From Acidilobaceae archaeon (lineage in GTDB: Archaea > Thermoproteota > Thermoprotei_A > Sulfolobales > Acidilobaceae), in NCBI GenBank assembly GCA_026413755.1, contig JAOAKH010000010.1:1-53163 (forward strand): a stretch of DNA of 53,163 nucleotides, written 5' to 3'. Made by a program: the position numbers and the translations under genes. Positions 1-7,252 of the stretch are shown here, piece after piece; position 1 is the stretch's first letter; each line of letters begins with the position of its first letter. The notes under the pieces were generated by a model. It had not been told where the DNA came from and searched no databases. It saw nothing but the letters and a program-made list of their open reading frames with translations.

Positions 1-19
1 AGATGTGTATAAGAGACAG
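1..19. other. Nextera/Tn5 mosaic-end adapter remnant
   Basis: Bases 1-19 read AGATGTGTATAAGAGACAG, which is exactly the Tn5 mosaic-end sequence used in Nextera libraries. It is not genomic. Genomic sequence starts at base 20, in the middle of the prefoldin alpha gene, so this end is a contig or read end left untrimmed. Confidence 0.97.
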
Positions 20-396
20 CTATCATAGAGCGCTGCCAGCTCCTCCACCCTCTTCCTGGTCTCCCCTATTGCCCTCTCTAGCCTCTCCCTCCTCTCCTCG
101 AGCACCTTCAGAGCATCCTCTGCGCTTAGCTTGGCGTAGACGTTAAGGCCCAGGAGGACCACCACCTTCTCTTCGCTCGCCTCAAACCTACCCGCCACGT
201 TAAGGTGTGGGTCTAGGTACACCAGAAGCTCCTTTTTCCCCCCTTTCAGCGCCTCTACCCCTCCTATGCCCCTCAGCACGCTGTCCCTCATCTGTAGGAG
301 CTGCTGCAGGTATGTCTGGAGCACGTCCATCTGCTCCTTTATAAGCTGGGCCTGCACAGCGAGGGCCCCTACGTCCACCTTTTGTTTGCCGCTCAC
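20..396 (-). CDS. pfdA: Prefoldin subunit alpha, 3' end missing
   Basis: Archaeal prefoldin is a hexameric jellyfish-shaped chaperone (two alpha, four beta) that captures unfolded proteins and passes them to the thermosome. About 125 codons are visible, from a GTG start at 396 to the adapter junction. The product begins [17 protein letters not shown], has an N-terminal helix, a beta-hairpin section around KKELLVYLDPHLNVAG, and a second helix rich in Glu and Arg, the usual coiled-coil/beta/coiled-coil plan. The family is usually near 140-150 residues, so roughly 20 are missing. The GTG overlaps the stop of the L18a gene by 4 bp, so translation is probably coupled at the end of the ribosomal operon. 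Confidence 0.85.
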
Positions 397-653
397 CTCA
401 CGATCCTCTCCAGGGAGAGAAGCTTCAGGACCCTTATGTCCTCCACCTCCTCCGGCCTCACTTCCTCTATGCTCTCCACCCTAATGTGGTTCCTCTTGAG
501 CTTGTGCCTGCTCCCCAGGAGCGAATAGACCTTCTCCAGAGCTGCCTCCGGCCTGCAGGACCTCACGTACAGCGCGAACTTCCTCCTCTCTGGCACTCTG
601 TCATGGGATATGAGCATGGTGCCCTTCACGAGATATATCTTCACCTCGCTCAT
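393..653 (-). CDS. rpl18a: Large-subunit ribosomal protein L18a (L20a/LX)
   Basis: An 86-residue basic protein beginning [11 protein letters not shown], with the motif [13 protein letters not shown] and a C-terminal half containing [17 protein letters not shown], as in archaeal LX (the eukaryotic L18a/eL20 family). It is a peripheral protein of the 50S subunit. Size matches the archaeal single-domain form. It overlaps both the upstream aIF6 gene and the downstream prefoldin gene by 4 bp, placing it near the 3' end of the operon. The L31e-aIF6-LX-prefoldin order is common in archaea and supports the assignment. Confidence 0.92.
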   Translation of the reverse strand: MSEVKIYLVKGTMLISHDRVPERRKFALYVRSCRPEAALEKVYSLLGSRHKLKRNHIRVESIEEVRPEEVEDIRVLKLLSLERIVR

Positions 654-1321
654 GCCCCACCACCCAGCGCAGCCTGAATCCTCGCTATCTCAGGCCCCGT
701 GGTCTCCTCCCCCACGAGGGCTCCCTTGGAGTTTGCCACTAGGCCAACCCTTATGAGCGATATGCCGAAGTTAACCGTTCCTTGCAGCACCGGCACTCCG
801 AAGGCCTCCTGCAGCGCCTTCACCTCCTCCTCGCTTGCCTCTGGGCAGACGAGGCCCCCTCTGTCTGTGACAACTATCAGAGAGCCCACTAAGCCTGAGC
901 CACAAACGCTCATCTTTATAGCCTCCACGCCTAGCGTGTCCTTTACCACCCTCAGCGCCTCCTCTCCCATTTGGGGGTATACCACGGCTGCCCTGCTGTT
1001 AGAGGCAATGAGGTTTCCGAGCGCGTTCTCCCTCGTCTCGAGCACCGCTATGTTCACGTCTCCTGCCGCCTCCTTGATCTTCTTCCTCTCCTCCTCTGTC
1101 ACAGTGTGAGGTAGAAGGAGGCCATTTTTGTTCCCCGCAAGGAGCACCCCTAACAGCCGCGTGGAGAAGACCGTGGCCTCTGCCACCCTCTCCACGCCCA
1201 AGACCTCTGCTATGAGTTCTTTTGACCTCTCCTCCGTGCCAGGGGGCACCAGGGCGAATTCGTCGGAGGCGTAGATGTAGGCCCCTATGTTAGGGTTCCC
1301 GTTAAGGCTGAGCTTGGCCAC
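650..1321 (-). CDS. eif6: Translation initiation factor aIF6
   Basis: A 223-residue protein made of repeated alpha-beta units forming the pentein fold of eIF6. Recognisable segments are [20 protein letters not shown] near the start, then [16 protein letters not shown] and [16 protein letters not shown]. aIF6 binds the large ribosomal subunit at L23/L14e and blocks premature joining to 30S. The start is GTG at 1321, placed inside a GAGGTG ribosome-binding-like stretch. Its position directly after L39e and L31e is the usual archaeal arrangement. Length is normal for the family (about 220). Confidence 0.94.
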   Translation of the reverse strand: MAKLSLNGNPNIGAYIYASDEFALVPPGTEERSKELIAEVLGVERVAEATVFSTRLLGVLLAGNKNGLLLPHTVTEEERKKIKEAAGDVNIAVLETRENALGNLIASNSRAAVVYPQMGEEALRVVKDTLGVEAIKMSVCGSGLVGSLIVVTDRGGLVCPEASEEEVKALQEAFGVPVLQGTVNFGISLIRVGLVANSKGALVGEETTGPEIARIQAALGGGA

Positions 1322-1338
1322 CTCGAAGCGCCTTGCCC

Positions 1339-1662
1339 TCAGCTCCTAGCTCCCTCCAGCGCTCCCGGCTTAAACTTCTCTGCCGCGAGCCTAACTCTAG
1401 CCACCCTTACCTCCTTCTCCTCCCCCTCAGGCTTCTCAGTCCTTATGTCCACCACTACCCTGATCCTCCGCGGAGGCTTCTCTATGCTCCTACTCCATAT
1501 GAGCTCGTTCACCTCGTTCATGATCACGACCCTCTCTGCCTTCGTGTGCCTCTTCACGAGCTCCCTGAGGAACTTGACTGCCCTCGCTGCTCTGTTCACC
1601 CTCTTCCCAAAATATATCTTCCCCAGCGGGACCACGAAGACCCACTTGCCCCTCTCAGGCAT
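1339..1662 (-). CDS. rpl31e: Large-subunit ribosomal protein L31e
   Basis: 107 residues starting at ATG 1662. The region [19 protein letters not shown] followed by [10 protein letters not shown] and [18 protein letters not shown] is typical of L31e, which sits near the polypeptide exit tunnel. The last 20 or so residues ([12 protein letters not shown]) are a short extension past the conserved core. The gene lies 4 bp after the L39e stop and 17 bp before the aIF6 start, inside the same operon. Confidence 0.95.
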   Translation of the reverse strand: MPERGKWVFVVPLGKIYFGKRVNRAARAVKFLRELVKRHTKAERVVIMNEVNELIWSRSIEKPPRRIRVVVDIRTEKPEGEEKEVRVARVRLAAEKFKPGALEGARS

Positions 1663-1666
1663 GGCC

Positions 1667-1822
1667 TCACACCTTCAGCTTGCTTATCCTCCAGTGCCTC
1701 CTGACAGGGCTGAACCTTACCCTCCTCATGGTCCTCGCTATGACCCAGGGAGGCAGAGGCCTCCTGCTCTTGTTGGCCCTTGCGAGCCTCAGCTTCCTAG
1801 CCAGCGGCTTGTGGCGCGCCAT
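1667..1822 (-). CDS. rpl39e: Large-subunit ribosomal protein L39e
   Basis: A 51-codon gene that I translated by hand: it starts ATG at 1822 with MARHKPLARKLRLARANKS and ends at a TGA at 1667. It carries the RPLPPWVIARTMRRV signature and the C-terminal RRHWRISKLKV of L39e, a tiny, very basic protein threaded through rRNA beside the exit tunnel. The length is exactly that expected for archaeal L39e. It starts 2 bp after the PDCD5-family gene and lies 4 bp before L31e; the L39e-L31e pair is conserved in archaea. Confidence 0.95.
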   Translation of the reverse strand: MARHKPLARKLRLARANKSRRPLPPWVIARTMRRVRFSPVRRHWRISKLKV

Positions 1823-1824
1823 CT

Positions 1825-2163
1825 TCACTTCCTCCTGAAAGTTATCTTGTAGTCCTTTCTGGTCTTCTCGTCCAGCTCGGCGAGCAGCCTCTTTACTACT
1901 TCCTCCCCCACCGGCGGCTTGAGTCTCCCTGCGCTCACAAGTTGGATTATGTAGTCCTCTATTGCTCTAGCGATCTCTGGCTTCACGAGGCCTATGTTAG
2001 TTAACCTGCTCCTCGCCTCGCTCGTGAGTATGCTCATCAGCAGGGCCTCCCTCTGGCTCTCGGCCTCTTTCTTTCTCCTCTCCTCCTCGAGCCTCTTCTG
2101 GAGCTCTGCAAGCTTCTTGCTCCTTATGGCCTCGAGCTCCTCGTCCACGTAGTCCTCCCTCAT
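1825..2163 (-). CDS. PDCD5-family DNA-binding protein
   Basis: 112 residues, start ATG 2163. It has a charged N-terminal helix (EELEAIRSKKLAELQKRLEE, roughly residues 8-27) followed by the three-helix core with SEARSRLTNIGLVKPEIA and a basic tail ending DYKITFRRK. This is the archaeal homologue of programmed cell death 5 (TFAR19/MTH1615 family). The archaeal role is unsettled; it has been described as DNA-binding and may act with chaperonin or the ribosome. It is placed between S19e and L39e, a common archaeal context. Confidence 0.9.
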   Translation of the reverse strand: MREDYVDEELEAIRSKKLAELQKRLEEERRKKEAESQREALLMSILTSEARSRLTNIGLVKPEIARAIEDYIIQLVSAGRLKPPVGEEVVKRLLAELDEKTRKDYKITFRRK

Positions 2164-2173
2164 TGTCCTCCCC

Positions 2174-2632
2174 TCACAGGTACTTTGCTAGCTCAGGTCT
2201 GACCTTAACCATCTCCTCCATGATCTCCTTTGCAGTGATATCGAGTAGACTCCTGCCCTTTGGCGACAGCGTCCTGCCTTTTCCTGGCACCTTCACCACG
2301 AGCCCTGCCGCCTCCAGCTGCTGCAATATCTCCCTGACAAGGCTGCCTGAGCCCTCCCTGAAGTGCGGCGGGGCGGAGCCTCTCCTCTTCCTGCCCCCGT
2401 ACACCACCCTCAGGGCCCCAACTCCCACTGGCTCTCCAGACTTGTAGAGTTTCCTCATTATCGAGGCAGCCCTCACGTACCACCACCCCTCCTCCCTCGG
2501 CGGGTACTCCTTGAAGCAGCCGGTCTTAGCATAAAAAGCCCAGCGCGGAGGTCGGATCTCCTTGTGCTCCTTGAGCTTCTCCGCTACTCTCTTCAGCAGC
2601 TCCCCTGCTGGCACCTGCAGGGCGTTCACCAA
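2174..2632 (-). CDS. rps19e: Small-subunit ribosomal protein S19e
   Basis: 152 residues. The segments EIRPPRWAFYAKTGCFKEYPP, WWYVRAASIMRKLY and VYGGRKRRGSAPPHFREGSG are diagnostic of S19e, a winged-helix ribosomal protein needed for 30S maturation. The C-terminus has the typical PKGRSLLDITAKEI. The gene is 3 bp downstream of the YhbY gene and 10 bp upstream of PDCD5, so it is fully within the operon. Length fits archaeal S19e. Confidence 0.95.
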   Translation of the reverse strand: MVNALQVPAGELLKRVAEKLKEHKEIRPPRWAFYAKTGCFKEYPPREEGWWYVRAASIMRKLYKSGEPVGVGALRVVYGGRKRRGSAPPHFREGSGSLVREILQQLEAAGLVVKVPGKGRTLSPKGRSLLDITAKEIMEEMVKVRPELAKYL

Positions 2633-2635
2633 CTC

Positions 2636-2923
2636 CTACACCCCAGACTTGCTCCCATGAGCGGAGCTGGGGCTTTTAGGCTTATATAGCACAAAGGTCC
2701 TCCCCCTAACTGTCACCAGCTTGGCTCCTAGCTCCCTTGCCACCCTTTCCGCTATCTCCCTCCTGTCCTCGCTCTCCAGCTCCGGCGCAGTGCGCAGCAC
2801 CTTCACCTTCACCACCTCGTGAACTTTCAGCCTCTCCCTTATCTCCCCGAGTGCCCCCGCTAGTCCCCTCTTGCCCACTATTACGTCGGCTCTCCCCGCT
2901 ACCTTCTCCCTCGCCCTCTTCAT
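2636..2923 (-). CDS. YhbY/CRM-domain RNA-binding protein
   Basis: 95 residues from ATG 2923. The motif VIVGKRGLAGALGEIRERL followed by VVKVKVLRT matches the CRM/YhbY domain, whose GxxG-type loop contacts RNA; bacterial YhbY associates with pre-50S particles. The domain fills nearly the whole protein; the last 15 residues are a low-complexity tail. In this sequence the upstream RNase P gene reads through 218 bp of it in another frame, which is probably an artefact (see findings). Function in archaea is inferred as ribosome or RNase P related. Confidence 0.85.
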   Translation of the reverse strand: MKRAREKVAGRADVIVGKRGLAGALGEIRERLKVHEVVKVKVLRTAPELESEDRREIAERVARELGAKLVTVRGRTFVLYKPKSPSSAHGSKSGV

Positions 2924-3251
2924 GACCTTTCCCCTTCTTGTAAGGGTACCTATGGATATATCCGCAGCCGAGGCACCTTATTACAACATATGAGAACCTC
3001 CCCTGGCTCCTAGTTCTTACGCTCGCCGTAAGCCCAGGGAGTAGGGGGAGTCTACAATTCCTACAGATCCTCCTCTTGAGCTCCCTCGGGGGCCTCACGC
3101 GGGTCCTGCGAGAGAGCTCTAGCAGGTACTCGCAGGCCCTGCGGGCCCTCTCTACGTTCCCCCTCCTAAGCTCCTGCAGGGCGAAGCTGAATATGACCTC
3201 CTGCCTTTGCGTAACTAGGTCGCTCAGCCTACGCCTGCTCCCCTTCCTCAA
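2706..3251 (-). CDS. rnp4: RNase P protein component 4 (Rpp21/Rpr2), abnormal C-terminal run-on
   Basis: Residues 1-110 are a standard archaeal Rpp21: helical N-terminus with RRGNVERARRACEYLLELSRR, then a zinc ribbon CRNC ... CLGCG followed by HRYPY. It is a protein subunit of RNase P, which matures tRNA 5' ends. The start is TTG at 3251, overlapping the ligase gene by 23 bp. After YKKGKG the frame continues for about 70 Gly/Glu/Ser/Arg-rich residues antiphase to the YhbY gene. One additional C in the CCCC run at 2931-2934 would end the protein at a TGA overlapping the yhbY ATG, so the tail is probably not real. Confidence 0.85.
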   Translation of the reverse strand: MRKGSRRRLSDLVTQRQEVIFSFALQELRRGNVERARRACEYLLELSRRTRVRPPRELKRRICRNCRLPLLPGLTASVRTRSQGRFSYVVIRCLGCGYIHRYPYKKGKGHEEGEGEGSGESRRNSGQEGTSGGTRGDKGEAESSRGGEGEGAAHCAGAGERGQEGDSGKGGKGARSQAGDS

Positions 3252-5025
3252 TCTTCTTCAGCTGCCTCCTGTACATATCAACTATCTCCTCCTCACTAGT
3301 GGCGTCCTCGGGCCTCTTGTCGTCCCTCCATCTTATGAAGCGCGGGAACCTTATGGAGATGCCGACCCCCTCCTTTACTGCCCCCTGCCCGCACGTGTGG
3401 ATGGGCGAGAGCGTTAGCTCGGCCCCCAGCACCTCTGCCACGTAGTACGGCTCCACCCAGACGTCTGGCTTCATGCGGGAAATTACCCTTAAGGGCTTCT
3501 GGCTAACCACTTTCTCCCTCAACATTTCGTTCATTCTCTCGAGCTCCTCGTCCGTGAAGCCTGTGGCCATTTTGCACACCGTCTTGAATGCGTCCTCCTT
3601 TGGGTCGTACGCAGCCATCAGGAGGCTGCTGAGCTTTCCTCCCCTCTTCCCTGTGCCGTAGAAGGCCCCCACCACCACGAGATCAACGGTGTCTATCATT
3701 TCGCTCCTGTAGTCCCTTTTGTACTTCACCCACAGCCACCCCCTGGCGCCGGCGGTGTAAACGCTCCTGTCGTGGATAGCCTTCACCATGATCCCCTCTG
3801 CGCCCTCCTCCACGGCCTGGAGGAAGAACTTGTCCACCTCCTCGCTGCTCTCCACGTGGACGTACCTTGCTATCTCCCACCTCTCGAGGGGTATCACTAT
3901 GGCCTCCAGCGCCCTCCTCCTCTCGGCCAGCGGCTTCACTGTAAGGTCCTGGCCGTCTGTGTAGAGGGCATCGAAGAGGAAGACCTTCACGGGAACCTCC
4001 TTTGCTGCCCTCTCTATTTCGTGCTTCCTCTTCCGGTGCATGAGCTCCTGGAAGGGCCTCATGTCCTCTGTCTCAGGATCTATCGCCACTATCTCCCCCT
4101 CCACTATGGCCCTCTCTGCCCTTATTCCCCTCCTGGCCATCTCAGCCACGTCGGGGTACCTGTGAGTTATGTTCTCTAGCTTCCTAGAGAAGATGGTTAC
4201 CTTGTCCCCGTCCTTGTGTATCTGCGCCCTCTCGCCGTCGTACTTGAACTCCGCTATTGCCCTCCAGCCCACCTTCTCCATTATCTCCCTCGCGTCCTTC
4301 CCCCTCTCTGCCAACATGGGCCTTATAGGTATCCCCACCTGCGGCTCCACGTTCTCCAGCCCCCCTACTCCCTGGGTGGCAACGATCTTTGCTACCTCGC
4401 CGAGGTCCGCCCTGAGGTTGTAAGCCCTCTCCACCCGCGGCCTGACTTCCACTGAGCCGCCGAAGGCTATGGCCAGGGCGTCCAGTATGGTGGCATCCCC
4501 TACCCCCACCCTCAGCCTCCCCTCTGTGAGCCTCACTATGTACTTCGCCTCTGCGGGCTTCGCGTCCGTTAGAAGGCCTGCCAGCGTCCTGATCTTTATG
4601 TCCCTGCTCCCCTCTCCCGTAGCGTAGGCTATCTTCAGCAGTGCCTCGTATACTCGGGTGACAGATAGCTCCCTCTTCTCCTCCCCCAGGAAGCCCGCCA
4701 GGCCCCTCTTGGCCCTGCTGGCAAACCTCTCGGCAACTTCCCCAAGGTCTCCCGTGGCCTTGAAGGACTTGTTGACTACGTCCTCGCTCACTCCATATGC
4801 TATGCTTATGGCCTTCACAATGTACTTCTCTCCTACCCCCAGCTCCGGGATCTCTTTCCACTCAGGCCCGAGCCTCCCCTGCACTAGGTAGACCACCTTG
4901 TCTATGACTTCTGGGGGCGTTTGACGAAGGAGGTTCACTAGAGTCATGGTGATCTGAGTCCTCGCCGATATGGCCTCCAGCGCCTGCAGAGCCTTAGCCA
5001 CAGACTCGAACGGCAGGTCCCTCAT
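3229..5025 (-). CDS. lig: ATP-dependent DNA ligase
   Basis: 598 residues, the usual size for the archaeal replicative ligase that seals Okazaki fragments. The all-alpha DNA-binding domain spans about 1-200, the adenylation domain about 210-440 with catalytic Lys261 in EFKYDGERAQIH (motif I), and the OB-fold domain follows with WVKYKRDY (motif V). The C-terminus has IRFPRFIRWRDDKRPEDAT, typical of crenarchaeal ligases that bind PCNA. Start is ATG 5025; a weak TATA-like CTTAAA lies about 35 bp upstream. It is the first gene of the minus-strand operon. Confidence 0.96.
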   Translation of the reverse strand: MRDLPFESVAKALQALEAISARTQITMTLVNLLRQTPPEVIDKVVYLVQGRLGPEWKEIPELGVGEKYIVKAISIAYGVSEDVVNKSFKATGDLGEVAERFASRAKRGLAGFLGEEKRELSVTRVYEALLKIAYATGEGSRDIKIRTLAGLLTDAKPAEAKYIVRLTEGRLRVGVGDATILDALAIAFGGSVEVRPRVERAYNLRADLGEVAKIVATQGVGGLENVEPQVGIPIRPMLAERGKDAREIMEKVGWRAIAEFKYDGERAQIHKDGDKVTIFSRKLENITHRYPDVAEMARRGIRAERAIVEGEIVAIDPETEDMRPFQELMHRKRKHEIERAAKEVPVKVFLFDALYTDGQDLTVKPLAERRRALEAIVIPLERWEIARYVHVESSEEVDKFFLQAVEEGAEGIMVKAIHDRSVYTAGARGWLWVKYKRDYRSEMIDTVDLVVVGAFYGTGKRGGKLSSLLMAAYDPKEDAFKTVCKMATGFTDEELERMNEMLREKVVSQKPLRVISRMKPDVWVEPYYVAEVLGAELTLSPIHTCGQGAVKEGVGISIRFPRFIRWRDDKRPEDATSEEEIVDMYRRQLKKIEEGEQA

Positions 5026-5124
5026 GCTCCCCCCCAGACATTAAGGTCGCGGAGAGTTTAAGAGAGGAGGGCAATGAGAGGGCGCCAAGGCTGAGGGGTG
5101 ATGGAGGGTGCAAACTTCGAGCCC

Positions 5125-5133
5125 CTATATAAG
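5125..5133. promoter_or_regulatory. TATA element CTATATAAG
   Basis: An isolated TATA box in the 193-bp gap between ligase and the 97-residue membrane gene. On the plus strand it lies about 28 bp before the C box of a candidate C/D sRNA at 5158. Read on the minus strand (CTTATATAG) it could also serve the ligase operon, with a leader of about 75 nt. Confidence 0.45.
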
Positions 5134-5155
5134 CTCTTCCCGGCTCTTCTACTTG

Positions 5156-5228
5156 GGATGATTTGGCCGACATAGGCCGAGGCGCCTCGCCGCTGAGGAG
5201 GGGTCAATGATATGACCGCTAGCTGAGC
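5156..5228 (+). ncRNA. Candidate box C/D-like sRNA, irregular
   Basis: Downstream of the TATA element are a C-like box ATGATTT (5158-5164), CCGA (5177-5180) after a 12-nt guide-sized segment, a second C-like box ATGATAT (5207-5213) and a CTGA D box (5223-5226) after 9 nt. The spacing between the inner boxes (26 nt, containing the palindrome GAGGCGCCTC and another CTGA at 5193) is longer than usual. The 3' end overlaps the last codons of the minus-strand gene at 5219. The TATA spacing is the main support. Confidence 0.3.
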
Positions 5229-5512
5229 AAATTGTATGCTGCAGCCCACGCAGAGAAAAAGAGGAGGAGCTGCGCGAGGAGGGCTTCCAGCAGGGTCCCC
5301 CTGTCAGGGAACTCCTCCGGCAAGGCCTTGCTGATAGCCGCCAGCGCGGCGGCGTTGAGGGCTACCCCCCAGAGCGTGGATATGAGCGCCTCCTGCCTAT
5401 TGGGCTGAATGAAGAGGGAGGCCAGGGCAAAGAGGACGCCTAAGGTGAGCCCCGCGGCCCCCGCAAGCAGCACATGCTTCCTATATAAGAAAGCATACTT
5501 CTTCAGGCTCAC
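5219..5512 (-). CDS. Small membrane protein, unknown function
   Basis: 97 residues that I do not recognise. It begins MSLKKYAFLYRKHV and has about three hydrophobic segments: roughly residues 14-34 (LLAGAAGLTLGVLFALASLF), 43-62 (ALISTLWGVALNAAALAAIS) and 75-95 (LEALLAQLLLFFSAWAAAYN), so it is probably an integral membrane protein with a short basic N-terminus inside. Its start overlaps the end of nob1 by 4 bp, so it is translated with nob1 and nadK. No catalytic motif is visible. Confidence 0.65.
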   Translation of the reverse strand: MSLKKYAFLYRKHVLLAGAAGLTLGVLFALASLFIQPNRQEALISTLWGVALNAAALAAISKALPEEFPDRGTLLEALLAQLLLFFSAWAAAYNLLS

Positions 5513-5880
5513 CTGGCCTCCCTCGCCTTCCTGTAACGGATCCCGAAGACCTGGAAGCCGGCCCTGGCTAACGTCGCTTGGAGCTTTCGGTCGTCGGTGG
5601 CAACCTTTACCTTGCAGCGCCTGGAGAGCTCTAGGGCGAGCGCTACTATCGACATATCTGCCTCGCTGAGGCCCTGCACGCCTGCCCTCCTCGCCAGCTC
5701 CCTCGCCCTGCTCACGCTATCTCTGCTGGGCGCCTCTATAGTTAGCTTCCCAGAGGCTAGCGCCCTCTCTAATATCTCCCTGCTCTCCTCGTCCTTGATT
5801 TCCTCCAGCACCTGAGGCGTAGTATAGCAGCTAACGGAGAGAGGGAGGCCGGAGAAGATGGCCCCCGCGTCCGCTATCAC
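5509..5880 (-). CDS. nob1: Nob1-type PIN-domain endoribonuclease
   Basis: A PIN domain with the acidic residues of the active site: ADAGAIFSG near the N-terminus, then TTPQVLEEI, LSEADMSIVALAL and VATDDRKLQ. Nob1 trims the 3' end of pre-16S rRNA during 30S maturation. I prefer the GTG at 5880 (123 residues, VIADAG) because a GGTGAGG sequence precedes it; an ATG at 5922 would add 14 unrelated residues inside nadK. The C-terminal zinc ribbon found in many Nob1 proteins is absent, so a VapC-like toxin cannot be fully excluded, but no antitoxin gene is adjacent. Confidence 0.8.
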   Translation of the reverse strand: MIADAGAIFSGLPLSVSCYTTPQVLEEIKDEESREILERALASGKLTIEAPSRDSVSRARELARRAGVQGLSEADMSIVALALELSRRCKVKVATDDRKLQATLARAGFQVFGIRYRKAREAR

Positions 5881-5884
5881 TGCC

Positions 5885-6724
5885 TCACCAGTATGTGAGC
5901 ACCCTTGTGTATAGCTTCTCATAGAAGTTCTCCCCCCTCCTGAACCTTGCCATCCTCACCCCATGGGCACAAGGTCCTATGGCTACTGTGCTCCCGGGCC
6001 CTAGCTCGCTCGTTATCTGCCCATCAAGGCTGAGGTATGCCTCGTTGCTGTTGGCCGTGAGGGATATCTCTACGTAAGAGTCGCTGGGGATCACTATGGG
6101 CCTTAGGTGAAGCTGGACAGGATTTAGGGGGACTACGACGTTCACCCTTAGCCTAGGGTCTATAACAGGCCCTCCGGCGCTGAGCGCATGTGCCGTGCTG
6201 CCTATGGTGGTGGAGACTATTATGCCGTCGCCGTCTACCCTCATAGCCACGTGGCCGTCTACCGAGGCTATCAGCCTCACCATCTTGCCCATTTTAGCCG
6301 TGAGCACGGCATCGTTTGTAACGCACGGGAGGGGCTCGTTGTTAGCATATATTGCAAGCCTGGGGTACTCAACGATCTTGTACCTACCTTCCACGAAGTC
6401 CTTAACCCTCTCCTCCACCTCGTATCTATCTACTTCTAGCAGGAAGCCCCTCTTGCCGGCCCTGACCCCTAGAATCAGAGGGCTCTCCCGCTGTATCAAG
6501 AGCAGGGTGTGCAGCAATGTGCCGTCGCCGCCCACTACTATCAGCTTCTCCGGCAGCTCCCCCTTGAGGCTGAACTTCTTGTAATCCGCCATCTCAGGGT
6601 AATCCACGCTCTCCTCCACCACGAAGTCTACGCCGAGCGATCGGAGCGTCGAGGCGACTCTCTTGGCCACTTCCTGGGCAAGGTTGCTCTGCCTTTTCAC
6701 CACCAGGCCTATGGAAGGCCTCAA
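5885..6724 (-). CDS. nadK: NAD kinase
   Basis: 279 residues. The GGDGT motif at residues 65-69 (VVGGDGTLLHT) and the later NDAVLTA, DGDGIIVSTTIGSTAHALSAGGP and PIVIPSDS segments identify an ATP- or polyphosphate-dependent NAD kinase, which makes NADP from NAD. Length is normal. It is followed immediately by nob1, whose start overlaps its 3' end, and preceded by the DUF371 gene 23 bp upstream. NadM, another NAD-pathway enzyme, is encoded at 13343. Confidence 0.95.
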   Translation of the reverse strand: MRPSIGLVVKRQSNLAQEVAKRVASTLRSLGVDFVVEESVDYPEMADYKKFSLKGELPEKLIVVGGDGTLLHTLLLIQRESPLILGVRAGKRGFLLEVDRYEVEERVKDFVEGRYKIVEYPRLAIYANNEPLPCVTNDAVLTAKMGKMVRLIASVDGHVAMRVDGDGIIVSTTIGSTAHALSAGGPVIDPRLRVNVVVPLNPVQLHLRPIVIPSDSYVEISLTANSNEAYLSLDGQITSELGPGSTVAIGPCAHGVRMARFRRGENFYEKLYTRVLTYW

Positions 6725-6747
6725 GCTCCCCCCCTCCTTGGCCTCTT

Positions 6748-7215
6748 CTAAGGGCTATAAGCCAGGGGAAGGACTATGAGGGTGACAGTCAGCTCCTCCC
6801 CTCTAGAGAGGAGGTCTATTAGCTCCCTTTTGAGGTCCTTCGCTGCCTTGTCAGCCCCTATCATAACGGTCTCAGGGCCTACGTATGAGGACTTCCTGAA
6901 CACCATCTTCCTCTCGTCGCTCAGCTCAAGCCTGGGGGACCCCCTCCCCGTCACCACGTCGCATATGTTCCTCACGCATAGCACAGCTATGATCAGCGCC
7001 TCTCCCGCCATAGCCTCCTTCAGCTCCCTCGGGAGATCTGCGGGGGAGAGCTCTGCGCTAACGCCCACTATGCAGTCTCCCTTTGGGGTGAGGTGCTCCT
7101 CCTTCGTTATCTCCAGCGTGCTCCTGTGAGTGGCCCTAACGTTAGGGTGCCCCCTCGCCTTGAAAGTAATTGCCCTAAGCTCCAGCAGTCTCAAGCGCCT
7201 CCCTCCGCTTAACAT
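6748..7215 (-). CDS. DUF371 family protein
   Basis: A conserved archaeal protein of unknown function (COG2090). The signature is ARGHPNVRATHRSTLEITKE followed by HLTPKGDCIVGVSA, and a C-terminal part with VSGPETV-like VGPETVMIGADKAA. The ATG at 7215 gives 155 residues; a longer reading from 7281 would overlap the divergent FKBP gene. A TATA-like TTTAATAT at 7216-7223 would instead fit a leaderless TTG at 7194. It is the first gene of the DUF371-nadK-nob1 cluster. No function is proposed beyond the family. Confidence 0.8.
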   Translation of the reverse strand: MLSGGRRLRLLELRAITFKARGHPNVRATHRSTLEITKEEHLTPKGDCIVGVSAELSPADLPRELKEAMAGEALIIAVLCVRNICDVVTGRGSPRLELSDERKMVFRKSSYVGPETVMIGADKAAKDLKRELIDLLSRGEELTVTLIVLPLAYSP

Positions 7216-7252
7216 ATTAAAGGCCTTTACTAGCCTTTCCTGGTGCCTAACT

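Noticed and set aside
4184-4861. 225-residue open frame on the minus strand inside the ligase gene
   Set aside because: It is a +1 shadow of the ligase coding sequence, Gly/Arg/Glu-rich with no family features.
5081-5106. CTGA-GTGATGG resembling a D'/C' pair
   Set aside because: No matching C box upstream or D box downstream at guide spacing.
7130-7252. N-terminal extension of the FKBP gene from ATG 7130
   Set aside because: It runs antisense through the DUF371 gene and through the promoter; the conserved FKBP fold begins after TTG 7253.
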